NCBI RefSeq assembly: GCF_000250635.1
Contig: NC_016940.1
Coordinates: 2,156,001 to 2,220,000, forward strand
Length of the DNA: 64,000 bases
From: Saprospira grandis str. Lewin
GTDB taxonomy: Bacteria > Bacteroidota > Bacteroidia > Chitinophagales > Saprospiraceae
Direction: 5' to 3'
Position 1 is the stretch's first letter, and every line of letters starts with the position of its first letter. Positions 1 to 8,886 of this stretch are shown here, piece by piece. The translations under genes were made by a program, and so were the position numbers. The notes beneath the pieces were generated by a model. It was not told where the DNA came from and searched no databases. It worked only from the letters and a program-made list of their open reading frames with translations.

Positions 1-75
1 GCGGCTGTAGTGGGCAAGGCGCTTTATGAGGAAAAGATCAGTTTGGAAGAGCTTGCCCAGTTTTTGAGTGAATAA
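1..75 (+). CDS. hisA: HisA-like isomerase, C-terminal end only
   Basis: Only the last 24 codons lie in the window, read in frame 1 and closed by TAA at 73-75. The residues AAVVGKALYEEKISLEELA are typical of the last strand and helix of HisA, the (beta/alpha)8-barrel isomerase that converts ProFAR to PRFAR in histidine biosynthesis; the VVGKALYE segment corresponds to the phosphate-binding end of the barrel. HisF is the main alternative but usually has a different ending. A strong terminator follows about 110 bases downstream, so this is probably the last gene of its transcript. The gene start and the rest of any his operon are outside the window. Confidence 0.7.
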   Translation, partial: AAVVGKALYEEKISLEELAQFLSE

Positions 76-186
76 AATAAAATAGCGAAAGTCTTGAACA
101 AAATGGTCCATGGGCTGTTGTGCTGTGTGTGATTCAAATTTCTGGGCTTGTTCCAGGATTTTGTCGAGAAACCAAGCTTTCAACTT

Positions 187-223
187 AAAGGCCGTCCCGC
201 AATTGCGGGACGGCCTTTTTTTG
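187..223. terminator. Bidirectional-looking intrinsic terminator
   Basis: A perfect 32-base palindrome runs from 187 to 218 (arms AAAGGCCGTCCCGCAA and its complement) and is followed by a T run on the plus strand. It lies downstream of the hisA-like gene. The A run on the other side would also let it work on the minus strand. Confidence 0.85.
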
Positions 224-680
224 GTTTTGGCGAAGAAAAAAGAGATATGTAAAATATAGAATAGATATAAATTACAAATGTTTATTTATACTGTCTTGAA
301 TACTAGTAGAATAGCTGCTTGTTGTTTGCAAGGGCTATTTTTGGGTTTAGGCTCGTCGTTTACAGTAGATTACCCAATATTATAATAGAATTATATTCTA
401 TATTTTTGTACTTAATAGTTATTTAATTTGGTTAGGCTTCCTATTTAGAGTTGTTAAAAAATACTTAGCATTTGGGGGCTTTAGATTTTGTTTCCTAATA
501 AAATTTGAATAAAAAGGAGTAAAGCTTTAGTTTTATTGGGTGAAATCTGCAAAAGCATAGCTAAATAGTTGTTTGATGTTGGCCTTGGATTTAAAAAAAC
601 CTTAAAATGGTTTTGTTGGGTCAAAGACAACCGCTAGCTTTATGTTGTTAAGGATTACGTTTAACCAAAAAAAGTTTTCT
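224..680 (+). other. AT-rich leader region of the susC gene
   Basis: About 450 bases without a credible gene. It is strongly AT-rich, unlike the GC-rich repeats elsewhere. Two matches to the Bacteroidota -7 element TAnnTTTG are present (336-343 and 401-408, both TATTTTTG), but neither has a clear TTG 19-21 bases upstream, so the susC promoter is not firmly placed. The length leaves room for a long 5' leader. No riboswitch or RNA gene was recognised. Confidence 0.35.
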
Positions 681-1542
681 ATGAAGTACCTTAATCTAAT
701 TACATTAGCCTTGCTGATGACTATTAGTACCGTCTATGCCCAAACTACGGTGACAGGGGCGGTAACTACAGAAGCAGGCGACCCTATTATTGGGGCTAAC
801 GTCTTAGTCAAGGGTTCCTCCCCGATTATTGGAGCCATTACTGATTTTGACGGAAACTATCAGATCACGGTCCCTGAGGGCTATGAAGTTTTGTCTTATA
901 GCTATGTAGGCTATGCCAGTCAGGACATTGAAGTAGCGGGTCAGACGACCATCAATGTTACTTTGGTAGAGGGAGTAGAAGTCAATAAGGTGGTGGTAAC
1001 TGCTTTGGGGCTATCTAGAGAAGAGAAAGCTTTGGGTTATGCGACCCAGGAGGTTTCTGGAGATGATCTCAACAAGGCTCGTGAGGTCAATGTCGTTAAC
1101 TCTTTGCAAGGTAAAGTAGCTGGTGTGCAGATTACTGGATCATCTAACTTGGGAGGATCTTCTCGCATTGTGATTCGTGGTGCGGGTTCTATTACTGGAA
1201 ACAACCAGCCTTTGTTTGTCGTTGATGGAGTACCTTTGGACAATGCCAACCACACGGATGCCGACCAAGAGCGTGGTGCTGGTGGATATGACTACGGTAA
1301 TGCCATTCAGGATCTTAACCCCGATGACATTGAGAGCATCAACGTATTGAAGGGCCCTACTGCTGCGGCACTTTATGGTAACCGTGCTGCCAATGGTGTA
1401 GTTATCATTACGACCAAAAAGGGAAAGAACATGTCTGTAAAGAATGCCCCTATTGGTGTATCGGTCAACTCTTCTATCCAATTTAATAATGTATATGTAT
1501 TGCCCAACTACCAAAACCAATATGGTGGAGGAGCGGGTGTAG
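681..1542 (+). pseudogene. SusC/RagA-type TonB-dependent receptor, 5' part (interrupted by IS)
   Basis: This encodes the first ~287 residues of an outer-membrane SusC-like transporter that imports oligomers with its SusD partner. The ATG at 681 is preferred to 642 because it gives a clean signal peptide (MKYLNLITLALLMTISTVYA, then Q). A carboxypeptidase-D regulatory-like domain follows (VTGAV..ITDFDGNY..SYVGY), then the plug domain with GRAGSITG-like and NPDDIESINVLKGPTAAALYG motifs. At 1542 an IS3-family element breaks the gene. Joining 1542 to 2740 restores the reading AGVGYTGSSF. The chimeric reading frame runs 36 codons into the IS and stops at 1652. The intact gene would encode about 1076 residues, normal for SusC. 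Confidence 0.9.
1539..1542. repeat. Target-site duplication, left copy (GTAG)
   Basis: GTAG at 1539-1542 is repeated at 2736-2739 on the other side of the IS. Removing the IS plus one copy restores an uninterrupted susC frame. Confidence 0.8.
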
Positions 1543-1606
1543 CCTGCCCAAAAAAGCAACCATTAGTTATAGAAAATAATTATCTTAAAGAACAAAAACT
1601 AAAAGG

Positions 1607-1906
1607 ATGCGAAAAAGTAAATTCACGGAAAAGCAGAAGTTATCAATTTTAGCTGAGCACGACAGCGGCCTTAGCGTGGCAGATTTGTGTAGAAAGCACC
1701 AAATAAGCCCAGCCACTTTCTATAAATGGAAAAGATCCAAAGAGCAAGAAGTTGACGATAAAGAGCGTTTAATCAAGGGATTAGAGGCCCAAAATGCTCG
1801 TTTAAAAAAGATGTATGCAGACTTAAGCATGAATTATGAAATTTTAGAAGAGGGCTATGCAATGGCAAAAAAGCACTTAACCCCAAAAGACAAGAAAGAG
1901 TCATAG
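1607..1906 (+). CDS. IS3-family transposase OrfA
   Basis: A 99-residue DNA-binding subunit. Residues 1-45 form a helix-turn-helix of the IS3 OrfA type (FTEKQKLSILAEH...SVADLCRKHQISPATFYKWK), followed by a leucine-rich coiled coil (EERLIKGLEAQNARLKKMY-like region) used for dimerisation. Near its 3' end the run A_AAA_AAG at 1867-1873 lies exactly in the zero frame, the usual site for -1 programmed frameshifting that makes the OrfAB transposase. The OrfA product alone normally acts as a regulator of transposition. Confidence 0.92.
   Translation: MRKSKFTEKQKLSILAEHDSGLSVADLCRKHQISPATFYKWKRSKEQEVDDKERLIKGLEAQNARLKKMYADLSMNYEILEEGYAMAKKHLTPKDKKES
1867..1873 (+). promoter_or_regulatory. Programmed -1 frameshift site (A AAA AAG)
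   Basis: The heptamer AAAAAAG is phased as gcA AAA AAG in the orfA frame. A one-base backward slip continues as ALNPKRQERVIDELSKKY, which is open through to orfB. This is the standard way IS3 elements make the fused transposase. Confidence 0.8.
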
Positions 1907-1929
1907 ACGAGCTGTCCAAGAAGTACAGT

Positions 1930-2712
1930 GTGCGTCGAATCTGTGTCGTTTTGGGGTTTCGTCGTCAAACATACTATAAACGAAAGTCAGGTCATCGGCC
2001 AGAAGTAGTCGATGATCAAATCGCTAAATTACTGCATGAAGTCACGAAAGAATATTTAGCTTGGGGCTTTTGGAAAGTTTTTCATTACATTAGAAATCAA
2101 GGTGTTACCTTCAACCACAAGAAGGTGTATAGAATCTGGAAGAGAGAAAAATTAAACTTGAGACAGCGCCCAAAGCGTCAGCGTATTCGCAGAAAATTTG
2201 AACCTATCTCTTTGCCCAAGGAGGTAAATAAGGGTTGGTCTATGGATTTTTTGAGCGATTGGGTCATGAGCTCAGATAAGAAATCGGTCCGAATTATCAA
2301 CATTATGGATGAGACCTCAAGGCGAGCTTTGTGGACAGAAGCCCATCAAAGTATCTCTGCAAAAAAGCTTACTGATGTACTTGATAAAGTACTGGATTAC
2401 AGAGGTAAACCTGACTATATTCGTTGCGATAATGGGCCAGAATTCATCTCTAAAAAGTTAGCTGCTTGGGCCCAAAAACATGATATTGAATTAAAGTTCA
2501 TCCAGCCAGGAAAACCTACCCAAAATGCATTTATTGAGCGATTAAATAAAACTTTGAGAACAGAGTGTTTAAACTTATCTTGGTTCCACTCTTTAGAAGA
2601 ACTAAATGAGGAAATTCAAAATTGGTTTCAGCACTACAATTTTAATCGTCCCCACCAAAGTCTGGGAAATATTAGCCTATATGACTTTGAAAGGACGATG
2701 TTAGATGTATAG
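1930..2712 (+). CDS. IS3-family transposase OrfB (rve integrase core)
   Basis: A 260-residue catalytic part counted from a GTG at 1930, but the frame is open upstream to the slippery site, so the natural product is an OrfAB fusion. It contains the HTH_21-like region (HYIRNQGVTFNHKKVYRIWK) and an rve core with the DDE triad: D in WSMDFLSD, D in RCDNGPEF and E in NAFIERLNK, with about 35 residues between the last two. The C-terminus has the usual WFQHYNFNRPHQSLG segment. Full length and unbroken. Confidence 0.93.
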   Translation: MRRICVVLGFRRQTYYKRKSGHRPEVVDDQIAKLLHEVTKEYLAWGFWKVFHYIRNQGVTFNHKKVYRIWKREKLNLRQRPKRQRIRRKFEPISLPKEVNKGWSMDFLSDWVMSSDKKSVRIINIMDETSRRALWTEAHQSISAKKLTDVLDKVLDYRGKPDYIRCDNGPEFISKKLAAWAQKHDIELKFIQPGKPTQNAFIERLNKTLRTECLNLSWFHSLEELNEEIQNWFQHYNFNRPHQSLGNISLYDFERTMLDV

Positions 2713-2735
2713 TATTTTTTGGTTGCACCTTACGG

Positions 2736-2739
2736 GTAG
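2736..2739. repeat. Target-site duplication, right copy (GTAG)
   Basis: Direct repeat of 1539-1542; marks the right edge of the IS3-family insertion. Confidence 0.8.
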
Positions 2740-5108
2740 GCTACACGGGTTCTTCTTTTGCCAATAGCGTAATTGATACCAACCAACTAGTAGCCGATAT
2801 GGCTTATGATGGAAGCTGGGGCCCTGCCTATAATGGTCAGCAAGTTCGTCAGTGGGACTCTTATGATGAGTGGGATACTGAAAACTTTGGCCAAACTAGA
2901 GAGTGGAAAGCCAACCCTGATAACGTAAAGGATTTCTTCCGCACTGGAATTACCGCTACCAATAGCGTTTCTTTGGGTGGTGCTAGCGAAAAAGGATCTT
3001 TCCGCTTAGGATTTACCAATACACAGCAAAAAGGAACACAAGAAAACTCTAGCCTCAACCGTAATAATATCTCATTCAACTCTAGCCTCAACCTTAGCGA
3101 TAAGTTGACCGCTTCTGCCAATGTAAATATTGTTAACTCTAAGGCTAATGGCCGTCCGCTTACTGGATATGGCGAGTCAGTCATGTCTCAGTTTAATCAG
3201 TGGTTCCAGCGCCAATTGGATATGGACCGCCTACGCGATTATCAGAATCCTGATGGAACAATGCGCCCTTGGAACCGTACCTCTGAGCTAGATGGTAGCG
3301 CCAAGTACTGGGATAACCCCTTCTGGGAGCGCTATGAAAATGGCCAAAAAGATAGCCGTAACCGTGTATTCGGTAATGTAGCTCTATCTTATACCTTTAA
3401 TGACAAGTTCTCTGTAACTGGTCGCGCTATGACCGATTTCTACACGGACCGCCGTGAAGAATGGGTGGCTGTAGGTGGCGTTCGCGTACCTATGTACTCT
3501 GAAGATGTTCGCTTCTTCCAAGAAAATAACTACGACCTTATCGGTAACTATAAGGATCGCTTCGGTGATTTCTCTGTTTCTGGAATGCTGGGTATGAATT
3601 ACCGCCGCACTACCGCAGAACGCAACTATGCTTCTACTCAAGGTGGTCTTAATACCCCCGGCTTGTACAACTTGAGCAACTCTGCCTCTGAACTAACAAG
3701 CACCGACGCTACTTCTGAGTTGGCTATCTTCTCTATCTTTGAGCAAGCTACTGTAGGATACAAAGATTTTGTATACCTCGATTTGACCAACCGTACAGAT
3801 ATTAACTCTACGCTTCCTCTAGACAGAAATACTTATAACTATTATTCTGCTAGCGCAAGTTTGGTGTTCTCTGAGCTTATTCCCGCTAACGAAATCCTTT
3901 CTTTCGGTAAGTTCCGCGCAGGTTATGCTGTGGTAGGTAATGGTACTACTCCTTACAACCTACAAAATACTTATATCAGTAATGCCAACTTTAATGGCAA
4001 CGGTACAGCTACTGTACCCAACTCTTTGCTCAATGAAGATCTTAAGCCCGAGCGTACTTCTGGCTTTGAAGCAGGTCTTGACCTTCGCTTCCTTAAAGAT
4101 CGTCTAGGTGTAGATTTCACTTACTATAGCAATGTAACTAAAGACCAGATCTTTAATGTATCTCAGTCTGGCGCTACGGGCTATACTTCTCGCTCAATCA
4201 ATGCCGGTAAAGTAGCTAACCGCGGTATCGAATTGATGCTTTATGCTACTCCTGTAAAAACTAAGGACTTCAAATGGGACCTTAGCCTCAACTTGGGTAA
4301 AAACAATAACGAAGTACTCGAATTGGCTACCGGTACCGATAATATCCGCCTAACTTCGCTATTTGGTGTGGCCCTAGACGCTCGCGTTGGTGAGCCTTAT
4401 GGTACACTCATGGGTACAGATTATGTCTATGATGCCAATGGTAACAAAATCGTTGAAGATGGTGTCTATATGGTTTCTGATGTGAAGCCACTTGGCTCTG
4501 TTCTTCCCGACTTTACTGGTGGTTTCTCTTCTACCTTTAGCTATAAAGGCGTTTCTCTTTTCCTTTTGTTTGATTTCCAGAAAGGTGGTAAGCTCTTCTC
4601 TCTATCTAACCAATGGGGTAAGTACTCTGGTACGCTAGAGGAAACGGTAATCGAAACCGATGTTAATGGCGTAACCGACAATATCCGTAACCAAGGAATT
4701 ATTGTAGAAGGAACTAACGTTTTGCGCGATGGCAATGGCGATTATGTTCTAGATGCTGACGGTAACTACCAGTCTGATGGAACCGAAAACACTACTGTTC
4801 TAGACGCTCAGTCTCACTTCTTCCTCAACCAAGGCTATGTCATCAATGCCGCCGATGTATATGATGCTAGCTTTATCAAGTTCCGTGAAGCACGTATTAG
4901 CTATACCTTCTCTAACAAATTATTTGAAGGTAGCCGCTTCAGAGATCTTTCGCTCTCTCTAGTTGGCCGTAACCTCGCTATCCTACACAGAAATATTCCC
5001 AATGTTGATCCCGAAGCAGCGATCAACTCTGGTAATGTTCAAGGTTTTGAAGGTGGTCAGCTACCTACCGAGCGCTCTATCGGAGTTAACTTGAACGTGA
5101 AGTTCTAA
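2740..5108 (+). pseudogene. SusC/RagA-type TonB-dependent receptor, 3' part
   Basis: This continues the interrupted receptor in the same frame and holds the rest of the plug and the whole 22-strand barrel, ending in the aromatic-terminated strand GVNLNVKF expected for an outer-membrane protein. An internal ATG at 2799 could start a 769-residue fragment, but that fragment would lack signal peptide and plug, so it would not reach the outer membrane. Sequence quality is good with no further stops, so the interruption appears young. The susD partner follows after an 83-base gap. Confidence 0.9.
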
Positions 5109-5142
5109 GCCTTTAACTCCTAAAAAATTTCTCCCAAATCTG

Positions 5143-5162
5143 TGGGGAGCTTCGGCTCCCCA
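5143..5162 (+). promoter_or_regulatory. UUCG hairpin between susC and susD
   Basis: TGGGGAGC-TTCG-GCTCCCCA is a perfect 8-bp stem with a UUCG tetraloop in the 83-base gap between susC and susD. No T run follows, so it is not a normal terminator. Hairpins at this place may protect or process mRNA and set the susC:susD ratio; that role is inferred. Confidence 0.6.
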
Positions 5163-5191
5163 AACAGTTTGCAAATTTAAATTATCATATT

Positions 5192-6697
5192 ATGACTATA
5201 AATTGGCTAAGAAAAAATGGCTTGATGGCCGCTATGGGCCTTGGACTAGCGCTCTCGATAACTAGCTGCGATAAGCAGTTTGAAGAGCTGAATACCAACC
5301 CCAATCAGTCTTCTTCTACCGCTACTTCTTTTCTGCTCACTAATGCAGAAAAAACCATGATGGACCTCACCTGGGACGAATGGTTCAATAGCCGCCGCGG
5401 TAACCAACTCGCTCAGTATTGGGCCTCTAACCAATATTCTAATGAGTCTCGCTATCAGTTCCGCGTAGGAATTACCAACGATTATTGGAGCCTTTTCTAC
5501 GCCCGTAGCCTACAAGATCTTCAGGAAATTATTGACCTCAACTCCGGAGAGGATGCCGCCGATTATGCCGGCTTTGGTAAAAACGCAAACCAAATCGCTA
5601 TCGCCCAAATTCTCCAAACTTGGTTGTTCCAAAATATGACCGACTGCTGGGGACCCATCCCTTATTCTCAAGCCCTAAAAGGTGCCGAGTTCCCCTTGCC
5701 TAACTATGATAGCCAAGAGGATGTGTATATGGGTATGCTCGCTACCCTAGATGCCGCTATCGCCGCTATCGATGAGGCCGATAATAGCGTCCAAGGAGAT
5801 GTAATCTATAATGGCAATATGACGCAATGGAAGAAGTTTGCCAATGCGCTCAAAATGCGTGTGGCGCTCCGTATGGCCGATACCAACCGTGGCGCAGAAG
5901 CTCAAGCCGCTTTTGAGGCCGCCGCCCCCAATAGCTTTACCTCTAACGCCGATAACGCTCTCTTCCCTTACCAAGCTAGCGACCCCAATATTAACCCCCA
6001 AGCCGAGGATTATCGCACCCGTAACGATTTCGCCGCCTCTAATACTATGGTCGACGAATTGCTCCGCCTAAATGATCCCCGCGTCGCTTTCTATTATGAA
6101 CCCGCTAGCGCTACAGGTACTTTTGTCGGTGAGGTCTATGGCCTTTCCGAGTCTAATGCCGCCCTCACTACCGATGCCGAGGTGTCGCAACGTAGCCAAG
6201 ATGTTCTAGCCAATGATGCTCCCGGCATCTTCCTAGATTATGCACAGCTTCGCTTTATGATGGCCGAGGCCGCCGCTCGCGGTTGGGGCGTTTCGGGTAC
6301 TGCCGAAGATCACTATAATGCAGCGATCGAAGCGTCTATGAATTACTGGAATGATGGCTCACTAACAGCTACCGATATTAGCAATTATATCGCTCAGCCC
6401 GAGGTAGATTATAATACGCTTATCGGCAATGGCGAAAGCTGGCAGCAGGTCATCGGCCGCCAAAAATGGATCGCGCTCTATATGCAGGGCGTACAAGGTT
6501 GGGCCGAATGGAGACGCCTCGATTTTGGTATCCTCCAAGCTCCCGCCGATGGCACGCTCGATGGTACCGCTATCCCCACTCGCATGAAGTATCCCCTAGA
6601 TGAACAAACCCTCAATGCCGAAAGTTACGCCGATGGGCTAACTAAGTTGGGCGGTGCAGACAACCAAGACACTAAACTCTGGTGGGATGTAAACTAA
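5192..6697 (+). CDS. SusD/RagB-family outer-membrane lipoprotein
   Basis: A 501-residue surface nutrient-binding lipoprotein, the lid of the SusCD transporter. The N-terminus has a lipoprotein signal ending in LSITSC, with the lipidated Cys at about residue 26, followed by DKQFEELNTNPNQSS, typical of the SusD-like_2 group that often binds peptides or unknown ligands. TPR-like helical regions follow (WALFYARSLQDLQEII-like; WKKFANALKMRVALRMA), and the C-terminal part has the QKWIALYMQGVQGWAEWRR motif of the family. It is transcribed with susC; because susC is split by an IS, its partner is probably missing in this strain. Substrate cannot be inferred. Confidence 0.93.
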   Translation: MTINWLRKNGLMAAMGLGLALSITSCDKQFEELNTNPNQSSSTATSFLLTNAEKTMMDLTWDEWFNSRRGNQLAQYWASNQYSNESRYQFRVGITNDYWSLFYARSLQDLQEIIDLNSGEDAADYAGFGKNANQIAIAQILQTWLFQNMTDCWGPIPYSQALKGAEFPLPNYDSQEDVYMGMLATLDAAIAAIDEADNSVQGDVIYNGNMTQWKKFANALKMRVALRMADTNRGAEAQAAFEAAAPNSFTSNADNALFPYQASDPNINPQAEDYRTRNDFAASNTMVDELLRLNDPRVAFYYEPASATGTFVGEVYGLSESNAALTTDAEVSQRSQDVLANDAPGIFLDYAQLRFMMAEAAARGWGVSGTAEDHYNAAIEASMNYWNDGSLTATDISNYIAQPEVDYNTLIGNGESWQQVIGRQKWIALYMQGVQGWAEWRRLDFGILQAPADGTLDGTAIPTRMKYPLDEQTLNAESYADGLTKLGGADNQDTKLWWDVN

Positions 6698-6730
6698 TCC
6701 TTTCCCTTTTCTGATTTTACCCTGATCCCT

Positions 6731-6761
6731 AGGCCCGCTAGCTTGCTAGTGGGCCTTTTTT
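6731..6761 (+). terminator. Intrinsic terminator of the susCD unit
   Basis: Stem AGGCCCGCTAGC / GCTAGTGGGCCT with a TT loop and six T residues, 34 bases after the susD stop. Confidence 0.88.
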
Positions 6762-6780
6762 GCCAATAGTAAGCTGTTTT

Positions 6781-6990
6781 GGGGCCTCCGCTACGGCCTC
6801 CGGCCTTGCGGCGCTACGCTTCAGGGCTCGCAGGTCTGCTCGGCCCTGCGGGCATCACTTCGTTCTGCCCTTGGTCTGCGGCTTCGCCGCCCCCTTTCGC
6901 ATCGCTAGGCCGATCCTGTAGGTTGAAACCTACAGCAAGAATGATATTGCTTCGCAATGATTTATAAATGAGGGTTGAAACCCTCATGAA
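6781..6990 (+). repeat. Interspersed modular repeat, copy 1, with hairpin tail
   Basis: The core runs 6781-6911 from GGGGCCTCC through GGGCTCGCAGGTCTGCTCGG to CATCGCTAGGCC. The second variable hairpin here is GCGGC-TTC-GCCGC. It is followed by two perfect short palindromes with a GTTGAAAC centre (6916-6935 and 6968-6987) and, between them, ATTGC-TTC-GCAAT. Fills most of the 330-base gap between susD and queG. Confidence 0.85.
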
Positions 6991-7027
6991 GTTAAATCGT
7001 CGCTTCGCTCCTCTAGGTCCAAAAAAA

Positions 7028-7957
7028 TTACGCTTCTTCCAAAAAGGCCAAGTTGCGCATTAAGCCCTTGTATTTGGTCCGCTTTACCGCCGATTTCTTA
7101 AATACTTTCCGAAAGACTTCTTCCGTCAATTCCATCCAATCTTCCCGCCGCATTTCTAATAGGTTTTCTTTGGGCCTAAAGGCCTCCTCCTGATGAGGCC
7201 GAGAAAATCGATTCCATGGACAAACATCCTGGCAAATGTCACAGCCAAACATCCAATCCGCAAATTGCCCTTTGTATTCCGCCGGCAACTCATCCCGCAA
7301 CTCAATCGTAAAATAGGAGATGCATTTGGAGCCATCCATGATATACCCTTTTTCAGAAATGGCTTGGGTGGGACAAGCATCTATGCAGCGCCGACAACGA
7401 CCACAGTAGTCTTTGATTGGCCCATCATAGACCAAGTCTACATCTATGATCAATTCGGCCAAAAAGAAAAATGACCCCCGCTGCTTACTGATTAATAAGG
7501 TGTTTTTACCAATCCAACCCAATCCCGAATGCTTGGCCCAGTCACGCTCCAATACTGGCGCAGAGTCTACAAAGGCCCGCCCATTAATGGGCCGACCCAA
7601 TTCAGTCTCCAATAGGGCCAGTAAATGACGCAGCTTGGCCTTTAAAACATAGTGGTAGTCTTCGCCATAGGCGTACTTGGCCAGTTTGGGCGCTCCTTCT
7701 ACTTGCTGCTCTTCCGGAAAATAATTAAAGCTTAAACTCACTACCGATTTGGCCCCATCTACCAACTTCCGAGGGTCTATCCGCTTCTCAAAGTGGTTTT
7801 CTAAGTATTGCATTTTCCCCTGATAGCCTTTATTTAACCAAGCTTCTAAACGACGGCCCTCTTCGGTCAGTTCTCGGGCCTGGGCAATGCGCAAATTATC
7901 AAAACCTTCTGCTAAGGCAGCCGCTCTAAGTTTGGCCGTAAGTTCGTATTTGTCCAT
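7028..7957 (-). CDS. queG: Epoxyqueuosine reductase QueG
   Basis: A 309-residue cobalamin- and [4Fe-4S]-dependent enzyme that reduces epoxyqueuosine to queuosine in tRNA, the last step of queuosine synthesis, in the cytoplasm. It shows the QueG catalytic region with the acid in FVDSAPVLERDWA and GLGWIGKNT, then two ferredoxin-like clusters: CGRCRRCIDACPT and CDICQDVCPWN. Length is normal for the short Bacteroidota form without the C-terminal HEAT extension. It lies upstream-to-downstream after the nitroreductase/ybeY group on the minus strand, separated from them by repeat copy 2. Start at the ATG giving MDKYELTAKLR. Confidence 0.95.
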   Translation of the reverse strand: MDKYELTAKLRAAALAEGFDNLRIAQARELTEEGRRLEAWLNKGYQGKMQYLENHFEKRIDPRKLVDGAKSVVSLSFNYFPEEQQVEGAPKLAKYAYGEDYHYVLKAKLRHLLALLETELGRPINGRAFVDSAPVLERDWAKHSGLGWIGKNTLLISKQRGSFFFLAELIIDVDLVYDGPIKDYCGRCRRCIDACPTQAISEKGYIMDGSKCISYFTIELRDELPAEYKGQFADWMFGCDICQDVCPWNRFSRPHQEEAFRPKENLLEMRREDWMELTEEVFRKVFKKSAVKRTKYKGLMRNLAFLEEA

Positions 7958-8011
7958 TAATTATATTTCTTCTAAGCGTCTATGATGAGGCCTTTGAGCC
8001 AAGAAAGTATC

Positions 8012-8203
8012 GGCTGAGGGATGGTAGTGGGTGGCCGAAGGCCAGACCAAGGAGCGCAGCGACGCAGGGCCGAGCAGACCTGCGAGCCCACGAACAGCCC
8101 GACCCGCCCGATAATTCATGAGGGTTTTAACCCTCATTTTGCATAAGTTCGCAAAGCGATACCGCTTTGCGCTGGGTTTCAACCCAGCGGAAGGGGCAGC
8201 CCC
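8012..8203 (-). repeat. Interspersed modular repeat, copy 2 (GGGGCTGCCCC type)
   Basis: On the minus strand it reads GGGGCTGCCCC, GTTGAAAC-type hairpins (GCTGGGTTTCAACCCAGC, GCAAAGCG..CGCTTTGC, TGAGGGTTTTAACCCTCA on the plus strand), GGGTCGGGCTG, the GCTCGCAGGTCTGCTCGG core, GGTCTGGCC-TTC-GGCCACC and CATCCCTCAGCC. It lies between the nitroreductase and queG. Confidence 0.85.
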
Positions 8204-8217
8204 AAAAATAAAATAAA

Positions 8218-8886
8218 TTAATCCGCCTCCCAATATAAGGCCACCTCATCCAATGATTTTCGGCGCAAATCAGGCACCTCACAGCCCTCTGCAGCATAGC
8301 CGATAGGCAAAAGCAAAAAAGGCTTTTCATTTTTGGGCCGCTGCAAAATCTCCTGCAAAAAATTCATGGGACTAGGCGTATGCGTCAAGGTCACCAAACC
8401 CGCCTGATGAATGGCCGAAATCAGAAAACCCGCCGCCAAACCTACCGATTCGTTCACATAGTAGTTTTTGCTGCGGCTGCCATCGGGCAAAATATCGTAG
8501 CTCTTCTTAAAGATGACGATGAGGTAAGGCGCCCGCTCCAAAAACGGCTTTTCCCAATTGGTGCCAAAAGGTTTTAGGGCTTCTAGCCACTCCTCCGACA
8601 TTCGGTTGCTGTAGCTTTCATATTCTTCTTTTTCGGCCGCTTGGCGAATCTGCTGTTTAATTTCTGGATCAGAAATAATGCAGAAGGTCCATGGCTGCTT
8701 ATGCGCCCCCGAAGGGGCCGAGCTAGCCGTTCGGACCAAGCTTTGGACCAATTCTTTGGCCACTGGCCGCTCCGAAAATAAGCGAATCGAGCGGCGCTTT
8801 TCCATTAAGGCCTCTAGCTCAAGGGCTTTTTTTAGGCTCTCTTCTGCCGATAAGTTTTGCGCTTGAAAAGGGATAAATTTAGGCAT
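8218..8886 (-). CDS. Nitroreductase-fold flavoprotein, iodotyrosine deiodinase-like
   Basis: A 222-residue FMN-dependent protein. The start is set at the ATG at 8886 (MPKFIPFQ), overlapping the end of ybeY by 8 bases; a longer open frame to 8997 runs through ybeY and is unlikely. RRSIRLF and the SAPSGAHKQPW segment are FMN-binding features of the nitroreductase family. E88, Y92 and K113 have the same spacing (4 and 21 residues) as the Glu-Tyr-Lys triad that binds the zwitterion of halotyrosine in iodotyrosine deiodinase, and AGLVTLTHTPSPMNFL plus EKPFLLLPIGYAAE also match that subfamily. It may remove halogen from halotyrosines, which would fit a marine life; substrate is inferred. Confidence 0.85.
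   Translation of the reverse strand: MPKFIPFQAQNLSAEESLKKALELEALMEKRRSIRLFSERPVAKELVQSLVRTASSAPSGAHKQPWTFCIISDPEIKQQIRQAAEKEEYESYSNRMSEEWLEALKPFGTNWEKPFLERAPYLIVIFKKSYDILPDGSRSKNYYVNESVGLAAGFLISAIHQAGLVTLTHTPSPMNFLQEILQRPKNEKPFLLLPIGYAAEGCEVPDLRRKSLDEVALYWEAD

Larger units (their letters stand above)
1543..2735 (+). mobile_element. IS3-family insertion sequence
   Basis: A 1193-bp element with imperfect terminal inverted repeats (CCTGCCCAAAAAAGCAACCA at the left; CCGTAAGGTGCAACCA as complement of the right end), flanked by a 4-bp direct repeat GTAG. It carries two overlapping-phase reading frames, orfA (1607-1906) and orfB (about 1873-2712), in the classical IS3 arrangement with a -1 shift between them. 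It lies in susC in the same direction as the gene. The insertion plus duplication adds 1197 bp, a multiple of three, but in-frame stops inside the IS still break the receptor. Both transposase frames look intact, so the copy is probably recent and may be active. Confidence 0.9.

Noticed and set aside
642-1652. A single 336-residue protein read from susC into the IS
   Set aside because: The last 36 codons come from IS sequence; the signal peptide also points to the later ATG at 681. It is the broken 5' part of susC.
6916-6987. GTTGAAAC motifs resembling ends of CRISPR repeats
   Set aside because: Only isolated palindromes with different arms, no regular spacing and no unique spacers of constant length; no cas gene is in the window.
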